Part shown: in pieces, positions 54,419-63,829 of the stretch
Layout of the letters: each line of letters begins with the position of its first letter
Position numbering within the stretch: position 1 is the first letter of the stretch
From: MED-G116 sp038107835
GTDB lineage: Bacteria; Pseudomonadota; Alphaproteobacteria; Puniceispirillales; Puniceispirillaceae
Direction: 5' to 3'
Assembly: GCA_038107835.1 (NCBI GenBank)
Contig: JAYNHH010000006.1
Coordinates: 1 to 64,000, forward strand
DNA: 64,000 bases
Program-made: the position numbers and the translations under genes
Notes under the pieces: model-generated
What the model was told of the DNA's origin: nothing
Seen by the model: the letters and a program-made list of their open reading frames with translations, nothing else
Databases searched by the model: none

Positions 54419-57391
54419 ATGTCTGCCGAGCTTCGCTATGCTCGTTTGATGACCAGTGATCCAGCCCTCATCGAAGTCACCCAGCTGTGCCTCGGTCTGC
54501 CTGTCATCTCGGCAGATCTGCAACCGGTCTATGCCGATCTTGTGTCCTGGGCAGACACTGTTCTGGGTGAGGCCGACTCCGGCGTTTCGGCGGACGCGCT
54601 TGCAGCCATGCTGGTGCATTCCCGCCATCTCCAGACACTGGCACGGCGGCATCAGGACGCCATCGTGCCAATCCTGCGGGAACAGGGAGCCGCAATCGTC
54701 ACCGCCGCCTGTGATGAGCTGAGAGCGACAACGCCGACAATCAAGGATGATGCCGCCATGATGCGGGCCATTCGCCAGCTTCGCCAGCGCAGTGCGCTCG
54801 CCGTTGCGCTGTCTGATCTTGCCACAAAGGCAGATGTTGCGACGCAGATGCAATGGCTCAGCAGCGCCGCCGAGACCGCGGTTCGCGCGACGGTCCGTTA
54901 CCTGTTTGACCGGGCGGCGGGGCGTGGCCAATGCCCTCCACCCGCCGAGGATATGGCAGATTGTGGCTGGATCATCCTCGCGCTTGGCAAATTGGGGGCG
55001 TCGGAACTGAATTACTCATCCGACATTGACCTGATCATTCTTCACGATCCTGACACCACGCCGCTGTTTGCCGCCGATAAGGCCCAGCAATTCTATGTTG
55101 AGCAGACACGCGCCCTGGTTCGACTGCTATCGCAGAGTACGGGGGATGGTATTGGCTGGCGGGTTGATCTGCGCCTGCGTCCGGACCCGGGAGCGACAGC
55201 TGTCAGCATCCAGATCGGCGCGGCACTTGGCTATTATGAATCAATTGCCCGCACCTGGGAGAGAGCGGCCTTCATCCGGGCCAGGCCAATCGCCGGCGAT
55301 CTCGCACTTGGCAGCGCCTTTCTCGCCGACATTCAGCCTTTCATCTGGCGACGGACGCTGGATTACACGGTGATGCATGATATGAATTCGATGCTGCGCC
55401 GGCCGGTGCAGACATCCGGCTGGCATGGCTATAATCTGAAAACCGGCAAGAATGGCATTCGCCAGATCGAATTCTTTACCCATGTCCTGCAACTGGTCAC
55501 AGGGGGCCGTGTTCCCGCCATCCGTCAGGCCCGCACACTGCCTGCCCTTCAGGCGCTGGCTAATGAAGACTGGATCAGCCCGGACCAGGCGCGCAATCTG
55601 GCGGATCTCTATCACACCATTCGCCGCGTCGAACACCGCCTGCAGATGCTCAGCGACGCCCAGACACATTCATTGCCACGCAGCGAGGCCGAACTGATGC
55701 AATTCGTCCAGTTCCTCGGCCATGAAAACAGCGCGAGCTTCCTTGCCGTGCTTGCCAGCGTAATGCAGGCCATCGGCACGAACACCACGCACAACCTTCT
55801 CGAGGACGCCGAGCAGACCAGCATCGCCAGCGAGGGCGACGGTGAAAACCTGCTGCTTGATGACACCGAGCAGCTCATGCAATGGCTTGCTGCGCATGGA
55901 TTCCAGCGACCGGGTGATGTCTGTGCCACGCTGGATGGCTGGATGGCTGGCCGGATTGCCACTACAAGGGGGGAGAGAGCGCGATCCCTGCTGAACCGGC
56001 TGATGCCAACCATTCTTGGCCATCTGGCAGGTGGCACCTCGCCAGATGACCAATTCGCCGCCTTTGCCCAATTCACCGAGGCGCTGCCAGCAAGCGTTCA
56101 GATCTTCTCACTTCTCGACCATAACCGGCAATTGACGAAATTGCTTTGTGACATGCTGGTTCTCTCGCCACGGATGGCATCCTATCTGCGCCGCAACCCA
56201 GCCCTGTTTGACCTTGTCCTGTTTGACGATTTCTTCGATCCTCTGCCCGATGCCGTCATTTTGGCAGAGCAGATGCAGGCCACCATCGCCGATTTGTCAG
56301 TCGAGGAAGCGCTTGACGCAATAAAGCGACGGGCACGCGAATGGCGTTTCCAATGCGAGGTTCAGGCACTGAGCCACATTCTGCATCCAGCCGATCTCGG
56401 CCACGCATTGAGCATGATCGCCGATGCTGTCGTTCGTGCCGTGCATCAACTGGCCATTCAGGACATGCAGCGCCGACATGGCAGCATTGATGGTCATAGC
56501 GCAATTCTGGCGCTTGGCCGGCTTGGCACCGGAGCCTTGACCGCGCATTCAGATCTGGATCTTGTGGTCGTCTTTCAGGCCGGAGCAAACGCCCAGTCAA
56601 CGGGTGATCGTGCGCTGGGGTCTCAGGCCTATTTCACCCGCCTGACCCAGACCTTTGTCAACTGGCTGAGCCGACCAACCGCCGAGGGAAGCCTGTATGA
56701 GGTGGACATGCGCCTGCGTCCCGATGGTGACAGGGGAGCCGTCGCCGTCGGTCTTGAGAGACTCACCGAGTATTACAGAAAAGACGCCTGGGTGTGGGAA
56801 AAGCTGGCGCTTGCCAAGGCGCGGATCATCACGGACCCGGCGCAGGCACCGGCCGTGGTGACAGCACTCACCGAGGCCATCGACGAAACAACGCAGCATC
56901 AAATCGACCTGCCAATTGTCGGCAATGCGGTTCTTGATATGCGGCGACGCCTGCGAGACGCCTATGGGAGCGCACCGGCGCTGCAGCTGCGCAAACTGCC
57001 GGGTGGGATGGCCGAACTCGATCTTCTGGTGCAGGGATTGCGCCTTGTCCATGCCGACCTTTTTACAGGTACAGGTCAGGACCAGATCGAAATCATCTCC
57101 ACGCTGGCGCGCCATGAGCGCATCAGCCAGACCGATGCTGCCAATCTGGAAAGCGCAAGCCAGCTGTTCAGCAATGTCTATGCCAGCCTGCGCCTGTGTG
57201 TTGGCGCGGTTGGGCAGAATGCCGATGATTTTAACGCTGCCGTTGTCCGGTTCATTGCCCAGAACAATGACGCCGCCGACGAGCCGCAGCTGGTCGCCAT
57301 GCTGGACGGCGAACGCGAGACGGTCGTGGCTATTTTTGAGGCGACTTTCCCACTGCAGAACGGTTCAGATGGGCCCTCTGGCAACCCGTGA
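54419..57391 (+). CDS. glnE: glutamine synthetase adenylyltransferase / adenylyl-removing enzyme
   Basis: A 990-residue bifunctional regulator that adenylylates or deadenylylates glutamine synthetase in response to PII and glutamine. Two nucleotidyltransferase domains are visible: LGKLGASELNYSSDIDLIIL at about residue 190-209 (removase) and LGRLGTGALTAHSDLDLVVV at about 700-719 (transferase), each with its D-x-D pair, and RLRPDPG / RLRPDGDRG motifs after them. Full length. A later start at 54449 is possible. It links the window's urea use to nitrogen control. Confidence 0.96.
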   Translation: MSAELRYARLMTSDPALIEVTQLCLGLPVISADLQPVYADLVSWADTVLGEADSGVSADALAAMLVHSRHLQTLARRHQDAIVPILREQGAAIVTAACDELRATTPTIKDDAAMMRAIRQLRQRSALAVALSDLATKADVATQMQWLSSAAETAVRATVRYLFDRAAGRGQCPPPAEDMADCGWIILALGKLGASELNYSSDIDLIILHDPDTTPLFAADKAQQFYVEQTRALVRLLSQSTGDGIGWRVDLRLRPDPGATAVSIQIGAALGYYESIARTWERAAFIRARPIAGDLALGSAFLADIQPFIWRRTLDYTVMHDMNSMLRRPVQTSGWHGYNLKTGKNGIRQIEFFTHVLQLVTGGRVPAIRQARTLPALQALANEDWISPDQARNLADLYHTIRRVEHRLQMLSDAQTHSLPRSEAELMQFVQFLGHENSASFLAVLASVMQAIGTNTTHNLLEDAEQTSIASEGDGENLLLDDTEQLMQWLAAHGFQRPGDVCATLDGWMAGRIATTRGERARSLLNRLMPTILGHLAGGTSPDDQFAAFAQFTEALPASVQIFSLLDHNRQLTKLLCDMLVLSPRMASYLRRNPALFDLVLFDDFFDPLPDAVILAEQMQATIADLSVEEALDAIKRRAREWRFQCEVQALSHILHPADLGHALSMIADAVVRAVHQLAIQDMQRRHGSIDGHSAILALGRLGTGALTAHSDLDLVVVFQAGANAQSTGDRALGSQAYFTRLTQTFVNWLSRPTAEGSLYEVDMRLRPDGDRGAVAVGLERLTEYYRKDAWVWEKLALAKARIITDPAQAPAVVTALTEAIDETTQHQIDLPIVGNAVLDMRRRLRDAYGSAPALQLRKLPGGMAELDLLVQGLRLVHADLFTGTGQDQIEIISTLARHERISQTDAANLESASQLFSNVYASLRLCVGAVGQNADDFNAAVVRFIAQNNDAADEPQLVAMLDGERETVVAIFEATFPLQNGSDGPSGNP

Positions 57392-57572
57392 TCCAGAAAA
57401 ATTTACTTTGTCTTCAAAACGACTGAATTTTGTTGAATGCAAGACAGACGGCAGGCTTTGCCAAGCCGTATCGAAGCGTATCTTTTCCGTTTTTACAGGA
57501 CACCCGATAATCCGGTTATCACCCTGGTCGTGAACACCGCTTTTTTGGGTTTTTTGGAGTTGGATATCGGCC

Positions 57573-58865
57573 ATGCTGAGATCTGCCGCTGCCTCATGGA
57601 CCCTGTTTTTCGGCCTGTTGCTGATCATGGCGGGAAATGGCCTGCAAATGGTCCTGCTCGGCATTCGCTCATCCGATGCCGGCTTCAGCAATGTCGCAAC
57701 GGGTCTGATCATGGCCGGCTATTATCTGGGCCTTTTTCTGGGGTCTCTGGGCGTCCCACATATTCTCAACAATGTTGGCCATGTGCGTGTGTTTGGCGCA
57801 ATGTCGGCCATTGCCTCTGCCGCGGTTCTGGTGCATGCGGCGATCGTTGATCCCTATGTCTGGGCATTCATGCGAATTCTGACAGGGTTCAGCTTTGCCG
57901 GCATGTATATCGTCTGCGAAAGCTGGCTAAATGATCAATCAACCAATGAGACACGGGGGCAGATGCTATCCCTCTACATGATCGTGACAATGGCAGGCAT
58001 CGCCGGTGGCCAGCTGATGATTTCGCTGGGCAGCGAAACCGGGGTTGAGCTGTTCCTGCTGGCATCTGTTCTGGTCTCGCTGGCCGTCGTGCCGATCCTG
58101 GTCAGCGTCGGCAAGGCACCGGAATTTTCGGCACCCGAACGCATCAGCCTGCGGCGGATCTTCCAGATTTCGCCACTTGCTGTTATCGGCCTTGCACTGA
58201 ACGGCATGTCGATCGCGATGGTCTTCGGCATGGGCGCGGTCTATGGCAAGTCGATTGGCATGAGCAGCAGCGAGATCGGTTATTTCATGACAGCCCCGGT
58301 GATCGGCGCGATGCTGCTGCAATATCCGGTGGGCCGGCTGTCGGACCGGTTTGACAGGCGCGTCGTCATCCTTGGCGTTTCGGCGATGGCTGCCGCCACA
58401 TTGCTCCTTGCGTGGCAACTCGAGCTTGGTCAATTTGCTCTCCTGCTTGTCTGCATGGTTGTTTTCGGTGGGTTTCTGTTTCCCATGTATTCACTTTGCA
58501 TCGCCCATGCGAACGATTTTCTGACGCCCTCCCAGATGGTTGCCGTCGCCTCTGGATTGGTGATGATGAGTGGCGCCGGTGCGGTTATCGGCTCACCACT
58601 TGCGGCGCTGTCGCTCGAATATCTGGGCGTCGGCAGTTTCTTTCCGCTTCTGGCATCAACGCAGATTGCCACCGCGATATTCGTCATCATCCGCATGACA
58701 CGGCGGCGCGCAGTTCCAACCGCAGCGCAGGGCCCCTTTGTCGCCATTCCCGAGGCCTCAAGTGCCGTGGCCGCCAGCTTGAACCCTGAGGCCGAATGGG
58801 TGATGTCGGACGAGGAGGCAGGCGATGCCGAAGATCCTTTCAAGGACAACCCCTACGTCAATTAG
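57573..58865 (+). CDS. MFS transporter (YcaD-like)
   Basis: A 430-residue major facilitator protein with twelve hydrophobic helices. GLIMAGYYLGLFLGSLG and GFSFAGMYIVCESWLND are typical of the YcaD-like subgroup; VGRLSDRFDRRVVILG is the loop motif of the second half. A polar acidic tail of about 40 residues ends the protein. Substrate unknown. The 181-base upstream gap holds no evident gene. Confidence 0.9.
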   Translation: MLRSAAASWTLFFGLLLIMAGNGLQMVLLGIRSSDAGFSNVATGLIMAGYYLGLFLGSLGVPHILNNVGHVRVFGAMSAIASAAVLVHAAIVDPYVWAFMRILTGFSFAGMYIVCESWLNDQSTNETRGQMLSLYMIVTMAGIAGGQLMISLGSETGVELFLLASVLVSLAVVPILVSVGKAPEFSAPERISLRRIFQISPLAVIGLALNGMSIAMVFGMGAVYGKSIGMSSSEIGYFMTAPVIGAMLLQYPVGRLSDRFDRRVVILGVSAMAAATLLLAWQLELGQFALLLVCMVVFGGFLFPMYSLCIAHANDFLTPSQMVAVASGLVMMSGAGAVIGSPLAALSLEYLGVGSFFPLLASTQIATAIFVIIRMTRRRAVPTAAQGPFVAIPEASSAVAASLNPEAEWVMSDEEAGDAEDPFKDNPYVN

Positions 58866-58878
58866 CGCGCATCCCCTG

Positions 58879-58978
58879 NNNNNNNNNNNNNNNNNNNNNN
58901 NNNNNNNNNNNNNNNNNNNNNNNNNNNNNNNNNNNNNNNNNNNNNNNNNNNNNNNNNNNNNNNNNNNNNNNNNNNNNN
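58879..58978. other. assembly gap of 100 N
   Basis: Exactly 100 undetermined bases, the conventional placeholder for a scaffold join of unknown size. Sequence may be missing between the MFS transporter and the nuclease gene. Confidence 0.99.
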
Positions 58979-59077
58979 AAAGCCACCTTTCGCATCATCC
59001 AAAAGGTCGTTGCCAACCGATGACCACACCAAACATGGGGGATAGCGCCTTGTTATCAATTGAATTAGATTTTTCTA

Positions 59078-59587
59078 ATGTACTGGAAACTCAGACTGCT
59101 TCTGCTGTTCAGTCTCGCCCTTGCAATGCCGCATGGCACACAGGCGACGGAGACGACAATCGCCCCGTTTGCCCTGTCCGGGCAGGTCGGGGTGACACGG
59201 GTGTCTGATGGTGATTCCCTGCGCAGCGGCAGGCTGAAAATTCGTCTGTTCGGAATCGATGCCCCGGAACTCAAACAGCAGTGCGAGACTGATGATGGCT
59301 CATCCTGGTCCTGTGGGCTTGCCGCGCGCGATGCGATGCGTGACCTTACCGGCTCAGCCCCACAGCTCAGCTGTCATCTGCGTGATGTTGACCGGTATGG
59401 GCGGCTTGTCATGCAGTGTTTTGCCAATGGCCACGATATTGCGGGTGCGCTGGTGGACCAGGGTCTGGCTCTTGCCTACCGTGACTTTTCATCCGCCTAT
59501 GTGGAGAATGAAACACGCGCCGCAGCAGCGAAGCGCGGCATGTGGCAGGGGCGCTTCAGCCCGCCATGGGAATGGCGCAGGAAATGA
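59078..59587 (+). CDS. thermonuclease (SNase) family secreted nuclease
   Basis: A 169-residue protein with a signal peptide (LRLLLLFSLALAMPHGTQA) and an SNase-like OB fold. It has VSDGDSL, IRLFGIDAPELKQ with the catalytic Arg and Glu, DVDRYGRLVMQC with the second Arg, and KRGMWQGRFSPPWEWR. It probably acts in the periplasm or outside the cell as a Ca2+-dependent nuclease. Four cysteines in CETDDGSSWSC and SCHLR/MQC could form disulfides. Lies just after the assembly gap. Confidence 0.9.
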   Translation: MYWKLRLLLLFSLALAMPHGTQATETTIAPFALSGQVGVTRVSDGDSLRSGRLKIRLFGIDAPELKQQCETDDGSSWSCGLAARDAMRDLTGSAPQLSCHLRDVDRYGRLVMQCFANGHDIAGALVDQGLALAYRDFSSAYVENETRAAAAKRGMWQGRFSPPWEWRRK

Positions 59588-59703
59588 CCCCGGCCAGAGG
59601 ATGAAATCAGCAATATTTGCCAAAAGGCCGGAAAACCGCCTGACAAAGTCCAAGCGATTTGGCATATTGCACACAGCAAATCCAGACAGAACGGAGCCAC
59701 ATC

Positions 59704-59913
59704 ATGGCTGACGAAGATCGCATTACCATTATCGCCGAGAGTTTTGAGGCGGCAGCGCTTGAGTTTCACCGGCGCAATCTGGCGTCCGAGGGCTATCGCA
59801 TGGCAGGACCGATCTCCATGCAACGCTTCGAGTTGATGAATGGCCCGAAACGCGAGCATCTGTTCGATGGCAACCCGATGTTTGCAGTGACCTTCGCCAA
59901 GGACGGATCATAA
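59704..59913 (+). CDS. small conserved-looking protein of unknown function
   Basis: A 69-residue protein (MADEDRITIIAESFEAAAL at the start, VTFAKDGS at the end) with an alpha/beta look and no signal or membrane segment. GGAGCC lies upstream of the ATG at 59704. The composition and codon use resemble its neighbours, so it is likely a real gene, but I do not recognise a family. Confidence 0.6.
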   Translation: MADEDRITIIAESFEAAALEFHRRNLASEGYRMAGPISMQRFELMNGPKREHLFDGNPMFAVTFAKDGS

Positions 59914-60001
59914 ACTAAAGGCAGCGGCTCCGCATCTTTGCCAGCAGGTCCAGTCGATCAGGGTAGAGGGTCGCAGGATTGCGAAGGGCTGTCATATGCG
60001 G

Positions 60002-60421
60002 CTAGAGCAGGCCAAGCTCGCGCAGTTCCGCTGCCATCTCGGCCGGCATCGCCTCGCCAGTATCGGCGCTGACAGGGCTGTCGGCTGGCGCGTCCTTTGC
60101 CTCAAGATATCGCCAGCCCTGAAAAATCCGCACCCGCAGCGGTTCAACCGCAATCAAGTCCGCGGCAAGTACAATGCCGCAGGCAGGACGCCCATCGGCG
60201 CGCTGCATCGCACGCAGCTCGGTGATTGGCTGGCGGGCGCACATCAAGCCCTTGATCACCCAGAAAATGGAACCACCGTCAAGCACCTCCTGCCCACGGC
60301 GCGGCGTATTGCGCGTCACATGGATCAGTTCCATGCCCGCGGCAAGGCGCGCTGCCTGCCATTCCCGCAGATTGGCGAGCGAGGCCGAACCAACAGAGAG
60401 TTTTTTCAGGTGAACAGTCAT
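60002..60421 (-). CDS. DUF1489 family protein
   Basis: A 139-residue cytoplasmic protein of the alphaproteobacterial DUF1489 family. Typical text: MTVHLKKLSVG at the start, HVTRNTPRRGQEVLDGGSIF and WVIKG in the centre, VLAADLIAVEPLRVRIFQGWRYLE. Function unknown. The start at 60421 has GGTGAG upstream. It lies downstream of mgtE in the same direction, 107 bases away. Confidence 0.87.
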   Translation of the reverse strand: MTVHLKKLSVGSASLANLREWQAARLAAGMELIHVTRNTPRRGQEVLDGGSIFWVIKGLMCARQPITELRAMQRADGRPACGIVLAADLIAVEPLRVRIFQGWRYLEAKDAPADSPVSADTGEAMPAEMAAELRELGLL

Positions 60422-60528
60422 GGATCTCACCATTGCGTCATCATCAGCAGATGGGCAGCTGATCGGGTCAAAAAAAGGGGAGGCAAAAAATATTCAGCCA
60501 CACCATCGCGCAAGGCCAGGTCAGAATG

Positions 60529-61938
60529 CTAGATCAGATAGAGTGCCGCCAGCCCCAAAAAGACAAAGAACCCGACGACATCGGTAATGGTGGTGATAAA
60601 GACGCTTGACGCCACCGCAGGATCAACACCAAGACGCACCAGCCCGAGCGGCACCAGCGTTCCACTGAGCCCGGCAATCATCATATTGGCGAACATCGCG
60701 ACGGCCATCACCGCCGCGATATCGGCATTGTTGAACCACAGAAACGCCATTGTCGCCGAGAGCATCGCAAAAACCACACCGTTGAGCGCGGCAACCAGCA
60801 GTTCGCGCCACACAAAGGCCATCGCGGCATCGCGGTCCAACTGGCGAAGGGCAATGGCCCGCACCGCAACAGTCACGGTCTGGGTTCCGGCATTGCCCCC
60901 CATCGAGGCAACGATCGGCATCAGAATGGCAAGCGCCACGAGCTGTTCAATGGTCGCGTCGAACAGACCAATCACCGCCGAGGCGATAATCGCCGTAAAC
61001 AGATTGATCAACAGCCATGAGGACCGGCCCTGCAGCGTGTCCCAGAGGCTTGAGCGGACATTCGCCTCGCCGACACCAGCCAGCGCCATCAAATCCTCCG
61101 CCGCCTCCTCGTCGATCACATCAATGATGTCGTCAATGGTGATCATGCCGACCAGACGGCCATAATCATCAACCACACCGGCGCAGACCATGCCGTAGCG
61201 GCGGAACAGGATCGAGACCTCCTCCTGATCCATGGTCACCGGAATCTTCCGGAAATCGGTTTCCATGATCTCCGAAATGCGCCGCGGACGCTGCGCGCGC
61301 AACAGTTTGCTCAGACGCACCTCACCCACCATGTTGCGTGCCGCATCGACAACAAAGATCAGGTAGAATTCCTCGATGTCGAGATCCGAGGCCCGCAGAA
61401 AATCGATCGTCTGGCCGACGGTCCAGAAGGTTGGCACCGTGACAATCTCACGCTCCATCATCCGTCCGGCGGAATCCTCCGGGAACGACAGCCCCTCCTC
61501 AACCAGAACCCTGTCCTCGGCAGGTAGTGCTGCCAGCACATCATCAATCTCGTCCTGTTCCAGCTCCTCGACAATGTTGATCGCATCATCTGTCGGCAGA
61601 TCAGGCAGCTGGCGCGCCAGTGCCGCCACACCCATGACGTCCACAATTTCCTCGCGCGTTGCCTCGTCGAGATAGGACAGCATTTCGGCATCGAGATCAT
61701 CGCCGAGCATCCGCACCAAATCCTCGGCCTTGCGCGTTGGAAGCCGTTCAAGAAGATCAGCCTGGTCGGCAGGGTGCAGCGGCGCGACCAGCGCCCGTGC
61801 GCGGCTTTCCAACTGCCTGTCCACAGCAGCCACAATCGCTCCCTCGACCTTTGGCGTCAGGCCATAAAGCGACGCCAGCCGGTCTCCCGCCTCATCCTTG
61901 CGTTCACCGCGATCATTATGGTCTGCAGCGCCTGCCAT
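60529..61938 (-). CDS. mgtE: magnesium transporter MgtE
   Basis: About 469 residues with the MgtE layout: the helical N domain (AADQADLLERLP, then ALARQLPDLPTDDA), two CBS domains (about residues 190-300) and a C-terminal channel domain of five helices with MPIVASMGGNAGTQT. Mg2+ bound between the cytoplasmic domains closes the channel. The start at 61938 follows AGAGGAG; a longer frame to 61986 is unlikely. Confidence 0.94.
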   Translation of the reverse strand: MAGAADHNDRGERKDEAGDRLASLYGLTPKVEGAIVAAVDRQLESRARALVAPLHPADQADLLERLPTRKAEDLVRMLGDDLDAEMLSYLDEATREEIVDVMGVAALARQLPDLPTDDAINIVEELEQDEIDDVLAALPAEDRVLVEEGLSFPEDSAGRMMEREIVTVPTFWTVGQTIDFLRASDLDIEEFYLIFVVDAARNMVGEVRLSKLLRAQRPRRISEIMETDFRKIPVTMDQEEVSILFRRYGMVCAGVVDDYGRLVGMITIDDIIDVIDEEAAEDLMALAGVGEANVRSSLWDTLQGRSSWLLINLFTAIIASAVIGLFDATIEQLVALAILMPIVASMGGNAGTQTVTVAVRAIALRQLDRDAAMAFVWRELLVAALNGVVFAMLSATMAFLWFNNADIAAVMAVAMFANMMIAGLSGTLVPLGLVRLGVDPAVASSVFITTITDVVGFFVFLGLAALYLI

Positions 61939-62084
61939 GATCCGCTCCTCTGGGGCCGTCCGGACGTCGAAAGCCAGCCCGGACAACGCCTCTATCCTAG
62001 CAGAGTAAACAGGTGAAGAAAACCGAACCGCCGGTGGCGGAACCCAAGTGTAATTTTATTACCCAAGCCAGCAGCGCAATGGAA

Positions 62085-62101
62085 ATGAAATATTATTTCA
62101 T
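62085..62101. promoter_or_regulatory. AT-rich inverted repeat between mgtE and the ScfR-like gene
   Basis: ATGAAAT-ATT-ATTTCAT is a perfect seven-base inverted repeat in the 209-base gap upstream of mgtE and downstream of the ScfR-like gene. A second inverted repeat, GCCGGCC/GGCCGGC at 62112-62118 and 62134-62140, could belong to the end of the ScfR-like transcript. Function of either is a guess. Confidence 0.4.
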
Positions 62102-62147
62102 GGAAATCCCAGCCGGCCGCCAATTCTTTGACAGGCCGGCACAGCGA

Positions 62148-63578
62148 TCATTGTCTCAATCCAAGGTCATACAGGCCGATCCGCCGCATTGGCCCATCGA
62201 ACCTCACATCATGACCAACCGGTGGGTGCGCCCGCTGTGTGCATTCCATGCGCTCACAGACGGCACAGCCAATACCGATGGGATCAAGGGCCGATCCCTT
62301 CACCTGGGCCAGCTGGTCGGCATATACAATATCGCGTGCATGGTGCATCTCACAGCCAAGCGCCACGGCAAACTCCGGTGCCGGCTCATCTGGCCGCGAC
62401 CAGATACGTGGCACAGTGCGGGCGATGGTGAAGAATTTCTGGCCATTCGGCAATTCGGCTGCCTGAAAGAGCAACTGCTCGGGCGTGCGAAAAGCCTTGT
62501 GTATATTCCATTTCGGGCAGGTACCGCCATGTTTGGCAAACTGCATTCCGCCAGCGGCAAGCCGTTTCGAGATATTGCCCGCATCATCAACCCTGACAAA
62601 GAAGAAGGGAATGCCCCGCGCCGTCGGCGCATTCAGACTGGTCAGGCGGTGACAGACCTGCTCAAAACTGGCACCAAACCGGCGTCCAAGCAGATCAAGG
62701 TCATAGCGCAGTTCCTTTGCCGCCTCGAGAAAAGCGTCATAGGGCATCATCACGGCCGCGGCAAAATAACCAGCCAATGTCATCCGTAACAGCGAACGAC
62801 AGGCCGCGTCCTCAATGTCATGCTGGGCGCATTCAGCGTCAAGCTGCTCGGCCTGGCTTACAAGCGCCAGCTGGACAAGCAGATGGAACTGCCGCTGCGG
62901 CCGGCGCAGCGCTTCACTGAGCAGAATTTCCCGGCGGTGCTGATCATAGCGGCGCAGCTGCGACCCCATCACCGCAACGGGGATGATCCGGACACGCAGG
63001 CCCAGCATCTCATCGGCATAGCCGACAAGACTCTCCATCAGCGCGTCAGCATGCCCTGCGCCCCCAACCGTCGTATTCGCGCGAAAGACGTCCGCCGCTT
63101 CCTCGATGATCGCAAAATAATTGTTCGCCTGCTGCAACACATCACGGATCCGCTCAACAGGGTTGTTCGTCTCGACACCGCCGCGCCCGTCACCGGCGGC
63201 GACCTCAAGCTCGGCACGCACCTTGCGATAGGCCTCAAACAGATTGATCACCCCGCGCGCCGCGCCCGGTGCCGCCGTGATCATATCCTGCAATTCACGC
63301 CGCGAAATGCGCTCGCCTGCCAGGACCGGGTCGGCAAAGACTTCGGTCAGTTCGGTCGACAGCGCCGCGCTGTCATCCTCGGCAAATTCCTTCAGGTCAA
63401 TGTCGAAGGCGCTGCCAAGGCGCAACAGCAGGCTGACAGTCAAGGGCCGTTGATTATGTTCAAGCAGGTTCAGATAAGATGGGCTGATGTCGAGGGTTTC
63501 CGCCATCGCCGTCTGTGACAGATCGATCGATTGACGAAAGCGGCGCAATTTATGCCCGACAAGAATTTTTTCCTGCAT
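62148..63578 (-). CDS. ScfR/RamB-like XRE transcription regulator
   Basis: A 476-residue regulator of the short-chain fatty acyl type. The N-terminal helix-turn-helix lies at about residues 8-65 (LRRFRQSIDLSQTAMAE, SPSYLNLLEHNQRPL), the middle has the ImmA/IrrE-like region, and a DUF2083 C-terminal domain carries conserved cysteines (GIGCAVCERMEC). The start at 63578 has GAGGAGAAGG upstream; the frame runs on to 63908 but the extra part is not protein-like. It is divergent from aceA, and relatives such as RamB sense acyl-CoAs and control the glyoxylate cycle, so it probably regulates aceA. Confidence 0.9.
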   Translation of the reverse strand: MQEKILVGHKLRRFRQSIDLSQTAMAETLDISPSYLNLLEHNQRPLTVSLLLRLGSAFDIDLKEFAEDDSAALSTELTEVFADPVLAGERISRRELQDMITAAPGAARGVINLFEAYRKVRAELEVAAGDGRGGVETNNPVERIRDVLQQANNYFAIIEEAADVFRANTTVGGAGHADALMESLVGYADEMLGLRVRIIPVAVMGSQLRRYDQHRREILLSEALRRPQRQFHLLVQLALVSQAEQLDAECAQHDIEDAACRSLLRMTLAGYFAAAVMMPYDAFLEAAKELRYDLDLLGRRFGASFEQVCHRLTSLNAPTARGIPFFFVRVDDAGNISKRLAAGGMQFAKHGGTCPKWNIHKAFRTPEQLLFQAAELPNGQKFFTIARTVPRIWSRPDEPAPEFAVALGCEMHHARDIVYADQLAQVKGSALDPIGIGCAVCERMECTQRAHPPVGHDVRFDGPMRRIGLYDLGLRQ

Positions 63579-63829
63579 ATCCCTTCTCCTCAACCGCGGC
63601 GATCTGGCGCGTAAGCCGACACAATGCAAATCTGTCCGGAATGCAAATCTGTACGGTTTGTAAAAACACCATGAATGTAAAATTGAAAATTGAAAATGTA
63701 AAGTTTTTACTATTTTCATATTTGCACTTTTTTCCTCGTCTGCAACGTCAGGCTGGGCTACCAAGGGGTTGGTATTTCGGCGCGCCGGGGCGCGTCTATT
63801 GATGACTCTCTGCATGAAGGAACAGGGCC
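63579..63829. promoter_or_regulatory. divergent control region between the ScfR-like gene and aceA
   Basis: 251 bases that hold both promoters. Visible elements: a 17-base tandem repeat (63623-63656), an inverted pair GTAAAAAC (63660-63667) / GTTTTTAC (63703-63710), a TTTGCA element at 63720-63726 and a hairpin TACCAA-GGGG-TTGGTA at 63759-63774. The AT-rich stretch 63660-63730 stands out from the GC-rich surroundings. Confidence 0.6.
63623..63656. repeat. 17-base tandem repeat, candidate operator
   Basis: Two head-to-tail copies of AATGCAAATCTGTNCGG, differing at one base (C at 63636, A at 63653). The TGCAAA core recalls the TTTGCAAA element known for RamB-type regulators. It is placed 45 bases upstream of the ScfR-like start. 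Confidence 0.7.
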
